Part shown: in pieces, positions 1 through 7,022 of the stretch
Numbering within the stretch: the stretch's first letter is position 1
How the letters are laid out: each line of letters opens with the position of its first letter
Origin: Alcaligenes pakistanensis
GTDB lineage: Bacteria; Pseudomonadota; Gammaproteobacteria; Burkholderiales; Burkholderiaceae_B
Direction: 5' to 3'
Length of the DNA: 64,000 nucleotides
Assembly: GCF_014652815.1 (NCBI RefSeq)
Contig: NZ_BMZN01000002.1
Location: forward strand, 400,340 to 464,339
Translations under genes and position numbers: made by a program
The notes under the pieces: model-generated
Told to the model about the DNA's origin: nothing
Seen by the model: the letters and a program-made list of their open reading frames with translations, nothing else
Databases searched by the model: none

Positions 1-360
1 CCCGTCTACCGGATTCGTTTGACGGCCTACACCTTGAGCGGTGCCATCATGGGTCTGGCTGGTGCTTTGCTGGCCAACCACAACCTGTTTGTCTCGCCTA
101 GCCTGATGAACTGGACCCAGTCGGCGGACCTGATCATTATGGTTCTGGTGGGCGGTATTGGCCTTTTGTATGGTGGTGCCCTGGGTGCTTTTGTGATGCT
201 GGTGCTGGAAGAGATGCTGCGTAACTGGACCGAGTACTGGCATATGCCTTTGGGTATTTTGCTGCTGCTGGTGGTGTTCTTTGCACCGAAGGGGCTGGCT
301 GGACTGGTGCGTATCCGTTCGGCCGCTGATCCAGCGACGACCGCCAAGGAGCAGGCATGA
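1..360 (+). CDS. livM: Branched-chain amino acid ABC transporter permease LivM, C-terminal part
   Basis: This is the 3' end of a gene that begins before the window; the frame is open from base 1 (P-V-Y-R-I-R-L-T-A-Y) to the stop at 358-360. About 119 residues are visible. They contain the hydrophobic segments and the LSGAIMGLAGAL and LVGGIGLLYGG stretches typical of the inner-membrane permease of high-affinity branched-chain amino acid (LIV/HAAT) importers, and end in a short cytoplasmic tail. The stop overlaps the start of the ATPase gene livG by 4 bases (ATGA), which indicates translational coupling. The substrate class is inferred from family and operon order; a related amide or urea importer is possible. 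Confidence 0.88.
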   Translation, partial: PVYRIRLTAYTLSGAIMGLAGALLANHNLFVSPSLMNWTQSADLIIMVLVGGIGLLYGGALGAFVMLVLEEMLRNWTEYWHMPLGILLLLVVFFAPKGLAGLVRIRSAADPATTAKEQA

Positions 361-1178
361 CGAACACAGTAGCAGCCGCCTCCATGGCGGCGGGCGGAAC
401 GCCCGCTTTGCAAGCCCGTGGTCTGATGAAGCGCTTTGGTGCTTTGCAGGCTACCAATGATGTTTCCCTGGATCTGGTCCCTGGTGAAATTCATGGTCTG
501 ATCGGCCCGAACGGTGCTGGTAAGTCCACCTTGATTCACCTGCTCTCGGGCACCTTGAAGCCCGATGCGGGGCAGCTCTTGCTGGGCGGACGCGATGTGA
601 CGGCCTTGTCCGGACACGAGCGTGTTGCCGCAGGCTTGGCACGTTCTTTCCAGATCACCAATATCTTCAAGAACTACACGGTACTGGATAATCTGGTGCT
701 GGCTTTGCAGGCCTGCAGTGGCAGCAGTTTCCGTTTCTGGCGTGCTCGCCAGGCAGAAACGGAATTGTACGAACAGGCCCGTGCCTTGGCCGCCGAGTGC
801 GCCATTGATCCTACGCTTTTGCATACCCAGGCCGGTGTCTTGCCGCATGGCGAGCAGCGAAAAGTGGAATTTGCCTTGGCCTTGGCCAGCCGTCCGCAAG
901 TCTTGTTGCTGGACGAGCCTATGGCAGGGATGGGGCCAGATGAAACTTTGCGTCTGACCGAGCTGATTGAAACTATGCGTGGCAAAGCCACCATGCTGTT
1001 GGTCGAGCACGATATGGAAGCTGTTTTCCGTCTGGCTGACCGGATTTCTGTCTTGGTGGCAGGTCACATTATTGCTACCGGTACGGCGGCTGAAATCCGC
1101 GACAACGAGGCTGTGCGCCAAGCTTATTTGGGTGATGACGACACACCAGTCCCAACCAAGGTGGAAAGCCATGCTTGA
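357..1178 (+). CDS. livG: Branched-chain amino acid ABC transporter ATP-binding protein LivG
   Basis: ABC ATPase of 273 residues that powers import together with LivM, LivH and LivF on the cytoplasmic face. Walker A is GPNGAGKST, Walker B is VLLLDEPMAGM, and the H-loop region is LLVEHDMEAVF. The signature segment is LPHGEQRKVE instead of the canonical LSGGQ, a pattern common in LivG proteins. An alanine-rich extension of about 20 residues precedes the ABC domain. The gene sits between livM (4-base overlap) and livF (8-base overlap), so the three appear co-translated. The Q-loop segment around ARSFQITNIF is typical of the HAAT subfamily. Confidence 0.93.
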   Translation: MTNTVAAASMAAGGTPALQARGLMKRFGALQATNDVSLDLVPGEIHGLIGPNGAGKSTLIHLLSGTLKPDAGQLLLGGRDVTALSGHERVAAGLARSFQITNIFKNYTVLDNLVLALQACSGSSFRFWRARQAETELYEQARALAAECAIDPTLLHTQAGVLPHGEQRKVEFALALASRPQVLLLDEPMAGMGPDETLRLTELIETMRGKATMLLVEHDMEAVFRLADRISVLVAGHIIATGTAAEIRDNEAVRQAYLGDDDTPVPTKVESHA

Positions 1179-1875
1179 AACGACTCAATTACAAAGTGGC
1201 TATGGCGCCAGTCAGGTGCTGTTTGGGGTAGACCTGTCCATTCGTACCGGGCAGGTGGTAACGGTGCTGGGCCGCAATGGTATGGGCAAGACTACCTTGC
1301 TTAAAACCATTCTGGGCCAGTTGCCTGTGCGTGGCGGTGATGTGAAGTTCGACGGTCAGTCTATTGCAGGCTGGAATTCGGACCGCATCGCGCGGGCCGG
1401 GATTGCCATTGTGCCCGAAGGGCGTCAGTGTTTTCCCAACCTGACAGTCGCCGAGCATTTGACTGCTTTTGCCTGCAACCGCAACCCCAAGGCGCACAAG
1501 ACCTGGACGCCGGAACGTGTCTACGACTTCTTTCCGCGCTTGCGCGAGCGTGCGTCCAATATGGGCAACCAGCTCTCGGGCGGTGAACAGCAAATGCTGG
1601 CTATTGGCCGCGCTTTGGTCACCAACCCCAAGCTCTTGATTCTGGACGAAGCCTCTGAGGGGCTGGCACCCAAAGTGCGTGAAGAAATCTGGAACTGTCT
1701 GGCCGTATTGCGTGAAGAAGGGCAAACCATTTTGCTGATCGACAAATACGTCGAGCGTCTGATGGCCTTGTCGGATCACCACATTATTCTGGAACGTGGC
1801 AAATTGGTCTGGCAGGGGAACTCTGAAGCGCTAGGAGCAGATCGAACCTTGTGGACGCGCTATTTGGGCGTTTAA
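1171..1875 (+). CDS. livF: Branched-chain amino acid ABC transporter ATP-binding protein LivF
   Basis: Second ATPase of the HAAT importer, 234 residues from the ATG at 1171. The frame is open further upstream, but this start overlaps the end of livG by 8 bases and gives the normal family length. Walker A is GRNGMGKTT, the signature is LSGGEQQM, and Walker B is LLILDEASEGLAP. The D-loop glutamate and the GLAPKVR segment are characteristic of LivF. It is the last gene of the operon, and a strong rho-independent terminator follows about 25 bases after the stop. Confidence 0.93.
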   Translation: MLETTQLQSGYGASQVLFGVDLSIRTGQVVTVLGRNGMGKTTLLKTILGQLPVRGGDVKFDGQSIAGWNSDRIARAGIAIVPEGRQCFPNLTVAEHLTAFACNRNPKAHKTWTPERVYDFFPRLRERASNMGNQLSGGEQQMLAIGRALVTNPKLLILDEASEGLAPKVREEIWNCLAVLREEGQTILLIDKYVERLMALSDHHIILERGKLVWQGNSEALGADRTLWTRYLGV

Positions 1876-1901
1876 AAAACACATTCTGCAATACAGCTGA
1901 C

Positions 1902-1934
1902 ATGCCGCCCGTCTTGGTACGGGCGGCATTTTTT
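1902..1934 (+). terminator. Rho-independent terminator of the liv operon
   Basis: An 11-bp GC-rich stem (ATGCCGCCCGT at 1902-1912 paired with ACGGGCGGCAT at 1919-1929) with a 6-base loop, followed directly by a run of T. It lies just after livF. Confidence 0.9.
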
Positions 1935-2026
1935 ATGCCTTTCGTCAAGGCTGAAGCGGGTGCTGTTGCGAGGTAGTTGCACTTCATCCCGAAAGTTCCC
2001 TAACGGTATTAGTAAAGATTCTTTCT

Positions 2027-2068
2027 TTGCGATGTATCAATGTGTAATGAAATGGCATTCCTTACGAT
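2027..2068 (+). promoter_or_regulatory. Candidate FNR/ANR box and -10 element of the ccp promoter
   Basis: TTGCGATGTATCAA at 2027-2040 resembles the FNR site TTGAT-N4-ATCAA, with a perfect right half and a 3/5 left half. Its centre lies between 2033 and 2034. If the factor sits at -41.5 as in class II FNR promoters, transcription would start at 2075 and the -10 hexamer would fall at 2063-2068, which reads TACGAT (4/6 to TATAAT). Cytochrome c peroxidases are FNR-activated in several Proteobacteria. The assignment is inferred from spacing and sequence only. Confidence 0.45.
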
Positions 2069-2149
2069 GTCCATAAGGCCAGCAGGGTTATGGGTCCTAC
2101 CCGGACCTCTTACTGGCAGGAAGCTCTGTCATCCCATAAGGAAGTTGTT

Positions 2150-3151
2150 ATGAAATTACGCCTGTTCACTCTCTCTGCTCTGGCTGCCGGTTTACTGCTT
2201 GGCACCGCCGCGCAGGCCCAGGAAAATGAGCCTGTACAGCCTATCCCCGCCGCAGTGGTCACCGATCCGGCACGCGTTGAACTGGGCAAAAAGCTGTGGT
2301 TTGAACCCCGCTTGTCGCGTTCGGGTTTTATCTCCTGTAATTCCTGTCACAACCTGAGCATGGGCGGCACAGATAATATCCGTACCTCCATCGGCGACCG
2401 TTGGCAGGAAGGCCCCATCAACTCGCCCACCGTCTTGAACTCCAGCCTGAACGTGGCTCAGTTCTGGGATGGTCGTGCCAGCGACTTGAAAGAGCAGGCC
2501 GGCGGCCCCATTGCCAACCCCAAGGAAATGGCTTTCACGCACGAACTGGCTATGGAGTTCCTGAGCTCTATTCCCGAGTACAAGGCTGAGTTCAAGCAGG
2601 TTTTTGGTAAAGCTGAGTTCGGCATTGATGAAGTCACCACAGCCATTGCGGCCTTTGAAGAAACCCTGGTCACGCCCGATTCACGTTTTGACCTGTGGCT
2701 CAAGGGCGATAAGAAAGCCATTAGCGACCAGGAACTGGCGGGTTACCAACTGTTCAAGGGTAGTGGTTGTGTGGCGTGCCATAACGGCCCCAATCTGGGC
2801 GGTACGTCTTTCCAGAAAATGGGTTTGATCGAGCCCTACCAAACCTCCAACCCCGCCGAAGGCCGTGCAGGCGTGACGGGCAAGGACGCCGACCGCTTCA
2901 ACTTCAAAGTGCCAACGCTGCGTAACGTTGAACTGACTTACCCCTACTTCCATGATGGCGCGGTCAATACCTTGACCGAAGCCGTGGATACAATGGGACG
3001 TCTGCAGTTGGGTCGCAGTTTCTCTGCAGAAGAAAATGCTCAGATTGTTGCGTTCCTGAAAACGCTGACGGGCAAGCAGCCTGAGATCATGTTGCCAATC
3101 CTGCCACCTTCGCGCGACAACACGCCTCGTCCGGTGCCATTTGGTTCTTGA
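2150..3151 (+). CDS. Di-heme cytochrome c peroxidase
   Basis: Periplasmic enzyme that reduces hydrogen peroxide to water with electrons from c-type cytochromes or azurin. The ATG at 2150 is preceded by AAGGAAG at good spacing and starts a Sec signal peptide (residues 1-23, AQA/Q); upstream in-frame starts would spoil this. The 333-residue protein has two heme c sites, CNSCH at 63-67 and CVACH at 207-211, with the order and spacing of the CcpA/MauG family. Conserved segments such as LWFEPRLSRSG and VPTLRNVELTYPYFHDG support a true peroxidase. It stands alone between terminators, with an FNR-like box upstream, consistent with low-oxygen expression. Confidence 0.93.
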   Translation: MKLRLFTLSALAAGLLLGTAAQAQENEPVQPIPAAVVTDPARVELGKKLWFEPRLSRSGFISCNSCHNLSMGGTDNIRTSIGDRWQEGPINSPTVLNSSLNVAQFWDGRASDLKEQAGGPIANPKEMAFTHELAMEFLSSIPEYKAEFKQVFGKAEFGIDEVTTAIAAFEETLVTPDSRFDLWLKGDKKAISDQELAGYQLFKGSGCVACHNGPNLGGTSFQKMGLIEPYQTSNPAEGRAGVTGKDADRFNFKVPTLRNVELTYPYFHDGAVNTLTEAVDTMGRLQLGRSFSAEENAQIVAFLKTLTGKQPEIMLPILPPSRDNTPRPVPFGS

Positions 3152-3205
3152 TAGCAGACTGTGCAGGCGGCTCCGGCTTTTGATGGCTTAAGCTGCCTGA
3201 GTGTG

Positions 3206-3244
3206 ACCCAGGTCTTGGATGTTGTTTTCCAAGCCTGGGTTTTT
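3206..3244 (+). terminator. Rho-independent terminator after the cytochrome c peroxidase gene
   Basis: Stem ACCCAGGTCTTGGA (3206-3219) pairs with TCCAAGCCTGGGT (3228-3240), with one mismatch or bulge, and is followed by TTTT. It lies 55 bases after the stop codon. Confidence 0.8.
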
Positions 3245-3333
3245 GTATTTGGCTTTGGATTCATTGCCTTAGTCTGTGTACTAGACTTGAATCCCCTGCT
3301 GCTATTGTTGATGCTCGATCAGGCGGGCTAAAA

Positions 3334-3358
3334 AAATAGTACCATTTAGATACTATTT
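3334..3358. promoter_or_regulatory. Inverted repeat immediately upstream of serA
   Basis: AAATAGTA (3334-3341) and TACTATTT (3351-3358) form a perfect 8-bp inverted repeat with a 9-base spacer. It ends 17 bases before the preferred serA start and lies in the expected promoter or leader region. It could be an operator or a weak hairpin; no known regulator consensus was recognised. Confidence 0.4.
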
Positions 3359-3375
3359 CAATGACTGGAACCATC

Positions 3376-4584
3376 ATGAGTCGCATTGTCCTGTTTGAGA
3401 ACATTCATCCTAGCGCCCGTGAAGTTTTTGAGGCTGCTGGTTTGACCGATATTCAGACCTACAAGGGAGCCTTGTCGGGTCAGGAGCTGTTGGACGCTGT
3501 CAAAGGCGCCGACGTTGTCGGGATTCGTTCCCGTACCCAGTTTGACAGTCGCGTGCTGGAGCATGCTGATCAGCTCAAAGTTCTGGGATGTTTTTGTATC
3601 GGTACTAACCAAGTGGATCTGGATCAGGCCCAGAACCACGGTGTGCCGGTCTTTAATGCGCCGTTTTCCAATACCCGCTCGGTCGCTGAGCTGGTGCTGG
3701 GCGAGGCCATTTTGTTGCTGCGTCGTATCCCCGAGAAAAACCTGCGTGTGCACCAGGGTTTCTGGGACAAGAGTGCCGATGGCGCTTTCGAGATCCGTGG
3801 CAAGACCTTGGGCGTAATTGGTTACGGCAATATCGGTTCGCAGGTTGGTACCTTGGCGGAAGCGTTGGGTATGCGCGTGCTCTACCACGATGTGGAATCC
3901 AAACTGCCCTTAAGCAATGCCCGTGTCTACGGCAGCTTGAAGCAGATGCTGGCCGAGTCCGACGTGGTGACGTTGCATGTACCAGGCGGGCAGGGCACGC
4001 ATAACATCATGAACGCCGAAGCTATCGCCGCCATGAAGCCGGGTTCCATTCTGATCAACGCGTCGCGTGGCACGGTGGTGGACATTGAGGCCTTGCATCA
4101 GGCTTTGGTCAGCGGCCATTTGGCAGGCGCTGCGCTGGATGTGTTCCCAACCGAACCGAAAAGCGTGGATGAGCCTTTGAAGAGCCCTCTGATCGGAATG
4201 CCTAATGTGCTCTTGACGCCGCATATTGGTGGCAGCACCCAAGAGTCGCAGGAAAACATTGGTCGTGAAGTGGCCGAGAAGATGGTCAGCTATTTGCGTA
4301 GCGGCGCGACCAAGGGCGCGGTGAATTTCCCTGAAGTGTCTTACTACGACATTCAAGGTGCCGTTCGTCTATTGCATGTGCATCGCAACGTGCCCGGCGC
4401 GATGGGTGGCCTGAACAATATCCTGGCGCAGCATGGCATTAACATCACTCGTCAGCAATTGCAGACGCAAGGTGAACTGGGCTATGCCATGACAGATCTG
4501 GATCGCGTACCCGGCCAAGATTTGCTGGATGCGGTGCGTGCTCATCCCGGCACGGTACGTAGCGATCTGATTTTTCCCGCCTAA
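3376..4584 (+). CDS. serA: D-3-phosphoglycerate dehydrogenase
   Basis: Catalyses the first step of serine synthesis, oxidising 3-phosphoglycerate to 3-phosphohydroxypyruvate with NAD+. An ATG at 3361 is also in frame, but the ATG at 3376 has a GGA element 6 bases upstream whereas 3361 abuts an AT-rich inverted repeat with no ribosome site, so 3376 is preferred (402 residues). The substrate domain begins with the VLFENIH segment, the Rossmann motif is GYGNIG, and the catalytic region includes NASRGTVVD and the LLTPHIGGST histidine. A C-terminal ACT domain follows, as in E. coli SerA, and predicts serine feedback. The protein is collinear with E. coli SerA along its whole length. Confidence 0.96.
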   Translation: MSRIVLFENIHPSAREVFEAAGLTDIQTYKGALSGQELLDAVKGADVVGIRSRTQFDSRVLEHADQLKVLGCFCIGTNQVDLDQAQNHGVPVFNAPFSNTRSVAELVLGEAILLLRRIPEKNLRVHQGFWDKSADGAFEIRGKTLGVIGYGNIGSQVGTLAEALGMRVLYHDVESKLPLSNARVYGSLKQMLAESDVVTLHVPGGQGTHNIMNAEAIAAMKPGSILINASRGTVVDIEALHQALVSGHLAGAALDVFPTEPKSVDEPLKSPLIGMPNVLLTPHIGGSTQESQENIGREVAEKMVSYLRSGATKGAVNFPEVSYYDIQGAVRLLHVHRNVPGAMGGLNNILAQHGINITRQQLQTQGELGYAMTDLDRVPGQDLLDAVRAHPGTVRSDLIFPA

Positions 4585-4606
4585 GATCAAAGTCAGAGCG
4601 TAAACA

Positions 4607-4642
4607 AAGGGCCCTGGATTCCAAAGAATCCAGGGCCCTTCG
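4607..4642. terminator. Bidirectional terminator between serA and nsrR
   Basis: A perfect 15-bp stem (AAGGGCCCTGGATTC at 4607-4621 and its complement at 4626-4640) with a 4-base loop separates the convergent serA and nsrR genes. The T-run on either side is short, so it may act more as a structural barrier. Confidence 0.75.
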
Positions 4643-4645
4643 CTA

Positions 4646-5098
4646 TCAGGCTGAATGCATGGATTTGGTCGGCCAGGCGATGGTTTGTTCCGGGCTGCTG
4701 CCGGGAACAATAATGTCTTGCAGCGTGTAGCCATCCAGATAGGCCAGGAACTGGGCCAGGGCCTGCTTGAGGATATTGCTCAGGTTGCAGCGCCCGCTCA
4801 GGATGCAATGGGTACCACTACCCAGGCATTCCACCACAGCCAGATCGGTTTCGGTATAGCGGACAAGTTCGCCCAGATTGATCTGTTCTGGCGCACGCGC
4901 TAGCCGCATTCCGCCATTTTTCCCGCGCTGTGTCTGAATCCATCCGCCTTTGGACAACAGGTGGGTGACTTTCATCAGGTGAGCCTGGGAAATCTGGTGG
5001 TATTGGGCAATTTCCGCGATGGTACAGAGCCTGTCTTCGTTCTGGCCCAGGTACATTAATTGACGCAGGGCGTAGTCGGTGAGGTTGGTCAGGCGCAT
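4646..5098 (-). CDS. nsrR: Rrf2-family nitric oxide-sensing repressor NsrR
   Basis: A 150-residue Rrf2 protein with an N-terminal winged helix-turn-helix (MRLTNLTDYALRQLMYLG) and three cysteines at positions 91, 98 and 104 in the context ECLGSGTHCILSGRC, the pattern that binds the [Fe-S] cluster in NsrR. Nitric oxide damages the cluster and releases repression. The gene lies 2 bases after the truncated haemoglobin gene on the same strand, so both share one promoter. That promoter carries an NsrR-like inverted repeat (5521-5543), which predicts autoregulation. An IscR assignment is less likely because of the cysteine spacing and the linked globin. Confidence 0.88.
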   Translation of the reverse strand: MRLTNLTDYALRQLMYLGQNEDRLCTIAEIAQYHQISQAHLMKVTHLLSKGGWIQTQRGKNGGMRLARAPEQINLGELVRYTETDLAVVECLGSGTHCILSGRCNLSNILKQALAQFLAYLDGYTLQDIIVPGSSPEQTIAWPTKSMHSA

Positions 5099-5100
5099 GA

Positions 5101-5505
5101 TTAAGGCAGTTGCAGCTCGCTGGCCACTTTGGTGGGGTTGTGCTGGAACTGATAGCCAAACCAGAAGCTGCGGGCGATACGTTGGGCGTATTCCAGGGCC
5201 AGCTCGGCCATCGCCTTATTTTCCCGTTCCAGACAGGTTTCCTTGAACAGACGCAACCATTGTTCAAAATGGCTGGCTTGTATGTGGCTGAGCGATAAGT
5301 GCTTGGCCATGGGATTGCCGTTAAAGCCGTCTGTCTTGAGCAGCAGGGATGACCAGAATTCTTCCATCACGCCCAGGTGAGTATCCCAATCTTTGATGCG
5401 CTCGGAGAAAATCGGGCCAAGAACGTCATCCATACGGATGCGATCGTAAAAGTCCCAGACCAGGTCATGAATTTCCTGGCGGGTACACAAAGCATTGAGA
5501 GTCAT
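5101..5505 (-). CDS. Group III truncated haemoglobin
   Basis: A 134-residue 2-on-2 globin of the group III (Ctb-like) type. Tyr20 matches the B10 distal tyrosine, Trp51 lies in the FWSSLLL segment typical of this group, and His79 in the HFEQWLRLF motif is the likely proximal heme ligand. Proteins of this group are linked to nitric oxide and low-oxygen responses in Campylobacter and other bacteria. The gene is first in an operon with nsrR and is preceded by a promoter overlapping an NsrR-like operator. This supports induction by nitrosative stress and a role in nitric oxide binding or detoxification. The exact reaction cannot be read from sequence. Confidence 0.9.
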   Translation of the reverse strand: MTLNALCTRQEIHDLVWDFYDRIRMDDVLGPIFSERIKDWDTHLGVMEEFWSSLLLKTDGFNGNPMAKHLSLSHIQASHFEQWLRLFKETCLERENKAMAELALEYAQRIARSFWFGYQFQHNPTKVASELQLP

Positions 5506-5520
5506 AATATTTTGAGTTTA

Positions 5521-5567
5521 AAGATATATATTTTATCTATCTTATTGGCCTTGTCCTTTGGGGTCAA
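5521..5567 (-). promoter_or_regulatory. Promoter and NsrR-like operator of the haemoglobin-nsrR operon
   Basis: On the minus strand a -35 TTGACC (5562-5567) is followed after 17 bases by a -10 TAAGAT (5539-5544). Overlapping the -10 and extending toward the start codon is an 11-1-11 inverted repeat at 5521-5543. Its half-sites read AAGATATATAT and, on the other strand, AAGATAGATAA. This closely matches the NsrR half-site AAGATGYATTT. Binding here would block RNA polymerase. Confidence 0.7.
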
Positions 5568-5849
5568 GCCGGAAAGAAAATGGCTGGGAAAGGAGTGTTT
5601 TCACGGCCTGATTTCACGCAGATTCAACGCCTGCCTACCTACACTGAGCGGGAGTTTCAGAGTATGGATGTAGCATTTTCGATACTGGGCAAGCGTGAAT
5701 GGCTGTAAATGTCCTAAAGATCGTTGATAGCCTTGTTTGTTGAAAGATAAGTATCACGGCAGCTAAATTGCACTGGGCGGTCTGGCGGGCTACGATTACT
5801 TTTTGTTGGTTAAAACCTGGTTTTGTTACAGCATGGTACTCAAGAACGA
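5568..5849. other. Intergenic region between the haemoglobin promoter and the GT2 gene
   Basis: About 280 bases with no convincing reading frame. Short open frames here lack ribosome sites and family resemblance. The region must hold the promoter of the downstream glycosyltransferase operon; a weak TTGATA near 5725 is the best -35 candidate. No terminator or repeat was seen. Confidence 0.4.
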
Positions 5850-6899
5850 ATGATGACAAGAAGACAGGCCCAGACGCTTTCATGCGTCATCCCTGGTTTG
5901 AATGAAGCAGAAAACCTGCCCGCCCTGATGCCGGTGCTGGTGGCGACGTTGCGTGAACTGGTCCAGGACTTTGAAATCATTTTCGTTGATGATGGCAGCA
6001 CAGATGCGACGCCTTTGGTGATTGAGCAATTGCGTCAAACCTATCCTCAACTGGTGTATCTCCAGTTGTCGCGCAATTTCGGTAAAGAAGCGGCGTTGAC
6101 GGCAGGTCTGGAGGCTAGCCGGGGAGAGGTGGTCGTGTGCATGGATGCGGATTTACAGCATCCTCCCGCCTTGATTGAAGCCATGTTGGAACGTTGGTCT
6201 ACTGGCCTGGAAATGGTCTATGCGGTGCGGGAAACCCGTGATGACGAGACCTGGATGAAGCGGGTCGGCACCAGCCTGTTCTACAAGCTAATGCGTACCT
6301 CCAATGGCTTGCGCGTGCCGCGTGATGCGGGCGATTTTCGCCTGATGGATCGTTGCGTAGTGGATGCCTTGCTGGCTTTGCCCGAACGCAGCCGTTTCAT
6401 GAAGGGGCTGTTTGCCTGGGTAGGCTTTCCTTCCGAGCCTATTTACTATTCGCCTGCCGAGCGTTTGCATGGGGTTAGCCGGTTCAAGCCTGCCAAACTT
6501 TTGCGCTTTGCGGTGGATGGTTTGACGGCGTTCACGACCTGGCCGCTGCGTTTGTTGAGCTTGGCGGGTGCGGTATTGGCCATGTTGTCGTTCGGCTATG
6601 GCTTGTTCATTATCTTCAAGCATTTGCTGTATGGCGATGCTGTCCGGGGCTGGGCCTCCTTGATTACCGTGGTCCTGTTCTTTGCGGGTGTGAACATGCT
6701 GTCGCTGGGCGTGGTCGGTGAATACGTCGCCAGTATCTTTGCCGAGGTCAAAAACCGGCCGCTGTATTTGGTGCATCGTCGCCGGGGGCAGGGCTTGGCT
6801 CAGGTGCAGGATCACAACCCGGCTCAAACCCAGGGGCAGATCGCAGGCCAGAACCGGTTCCAGCCGCAAGGCCAAGCGCAAGACCAGCAGCAAGACTAA
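5850..6899 (+). CDS. GT2 polyprenyl-phosphate glycosyltransferase (ArnC/LgmA-like)
   Basis: Membrane-anchored family 2 glycosyltransferase that would charge undecaprenyl phosphate with a sugar on the cytoplasmic side. From the double ATG at 5850 it has 349 residues. The GT-A fold shows FVDDGSTD (45-52) and the metal-binding MDADLQHPP (98-106). Two membrane helices follow at about 232-257 and 268-292, as in ArnC, GtrB and DPM1-type enzymes. The last 39 residues form an unusual glutamine-rich tail (about 14 Gln). It is followed by an ArnT-like transferase, GtrA and a YdjC deacetylase, the same set of functions as the Bordetella lipid A glucosamine (lgm) locus. The sugar is therefore probably an N-acetylhexosamine; this is inference from context. 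Confidence 0.85.
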   Translation: MMTRRQAQTLSCVIPGLNEAENLPALMPVLVATLRELVQDFEIIFVDDGSTDATPLVIEQLRQTYPQLVYLQLSRNFGKEAALTAGLEASRGEVVVCMDADLQHPPALIEAMLERWSTGLEMVYAVRETRDDETWMKRVGTSLFYKLMRTSNGLRVPRDAGDFRLMDRCVVDALLALPERSRFMKGLFAWVGFPSEPIYYSPAERLHGVSRFKPAKLLRFAVDGLTAFTTWPLRLLSLAGAVLAMLSFGYGLFIIFKHLLYGDAVRGWASLITVVLFFAGVNMLSLGVVGEYVASIFAEVKNRPLYLVHRRRGQGLAQVQDHNPAQTQGQIAGQNRFQPQGQAQDQQQD

Positions 6900-7022
6900 G
6901 GACACGCAACGCAGCACTCTTGGCTGCAGCCTTGATCAGGACTTGAACGCTACATCGATATTCTGAATCGTTTTGACAGCCACGCGGGTGGCTGCCTAAC
7001 CCTATTGGTTTGGCTGTGAACG

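Noticed and set aside
27-1172. Long minus-strand open frame (381 codons) opposite livM and livG
   Set aside because: It is antisense to clear ABC transporter genes and shows no domain or ribosome site; it is a codon-bias shadow.
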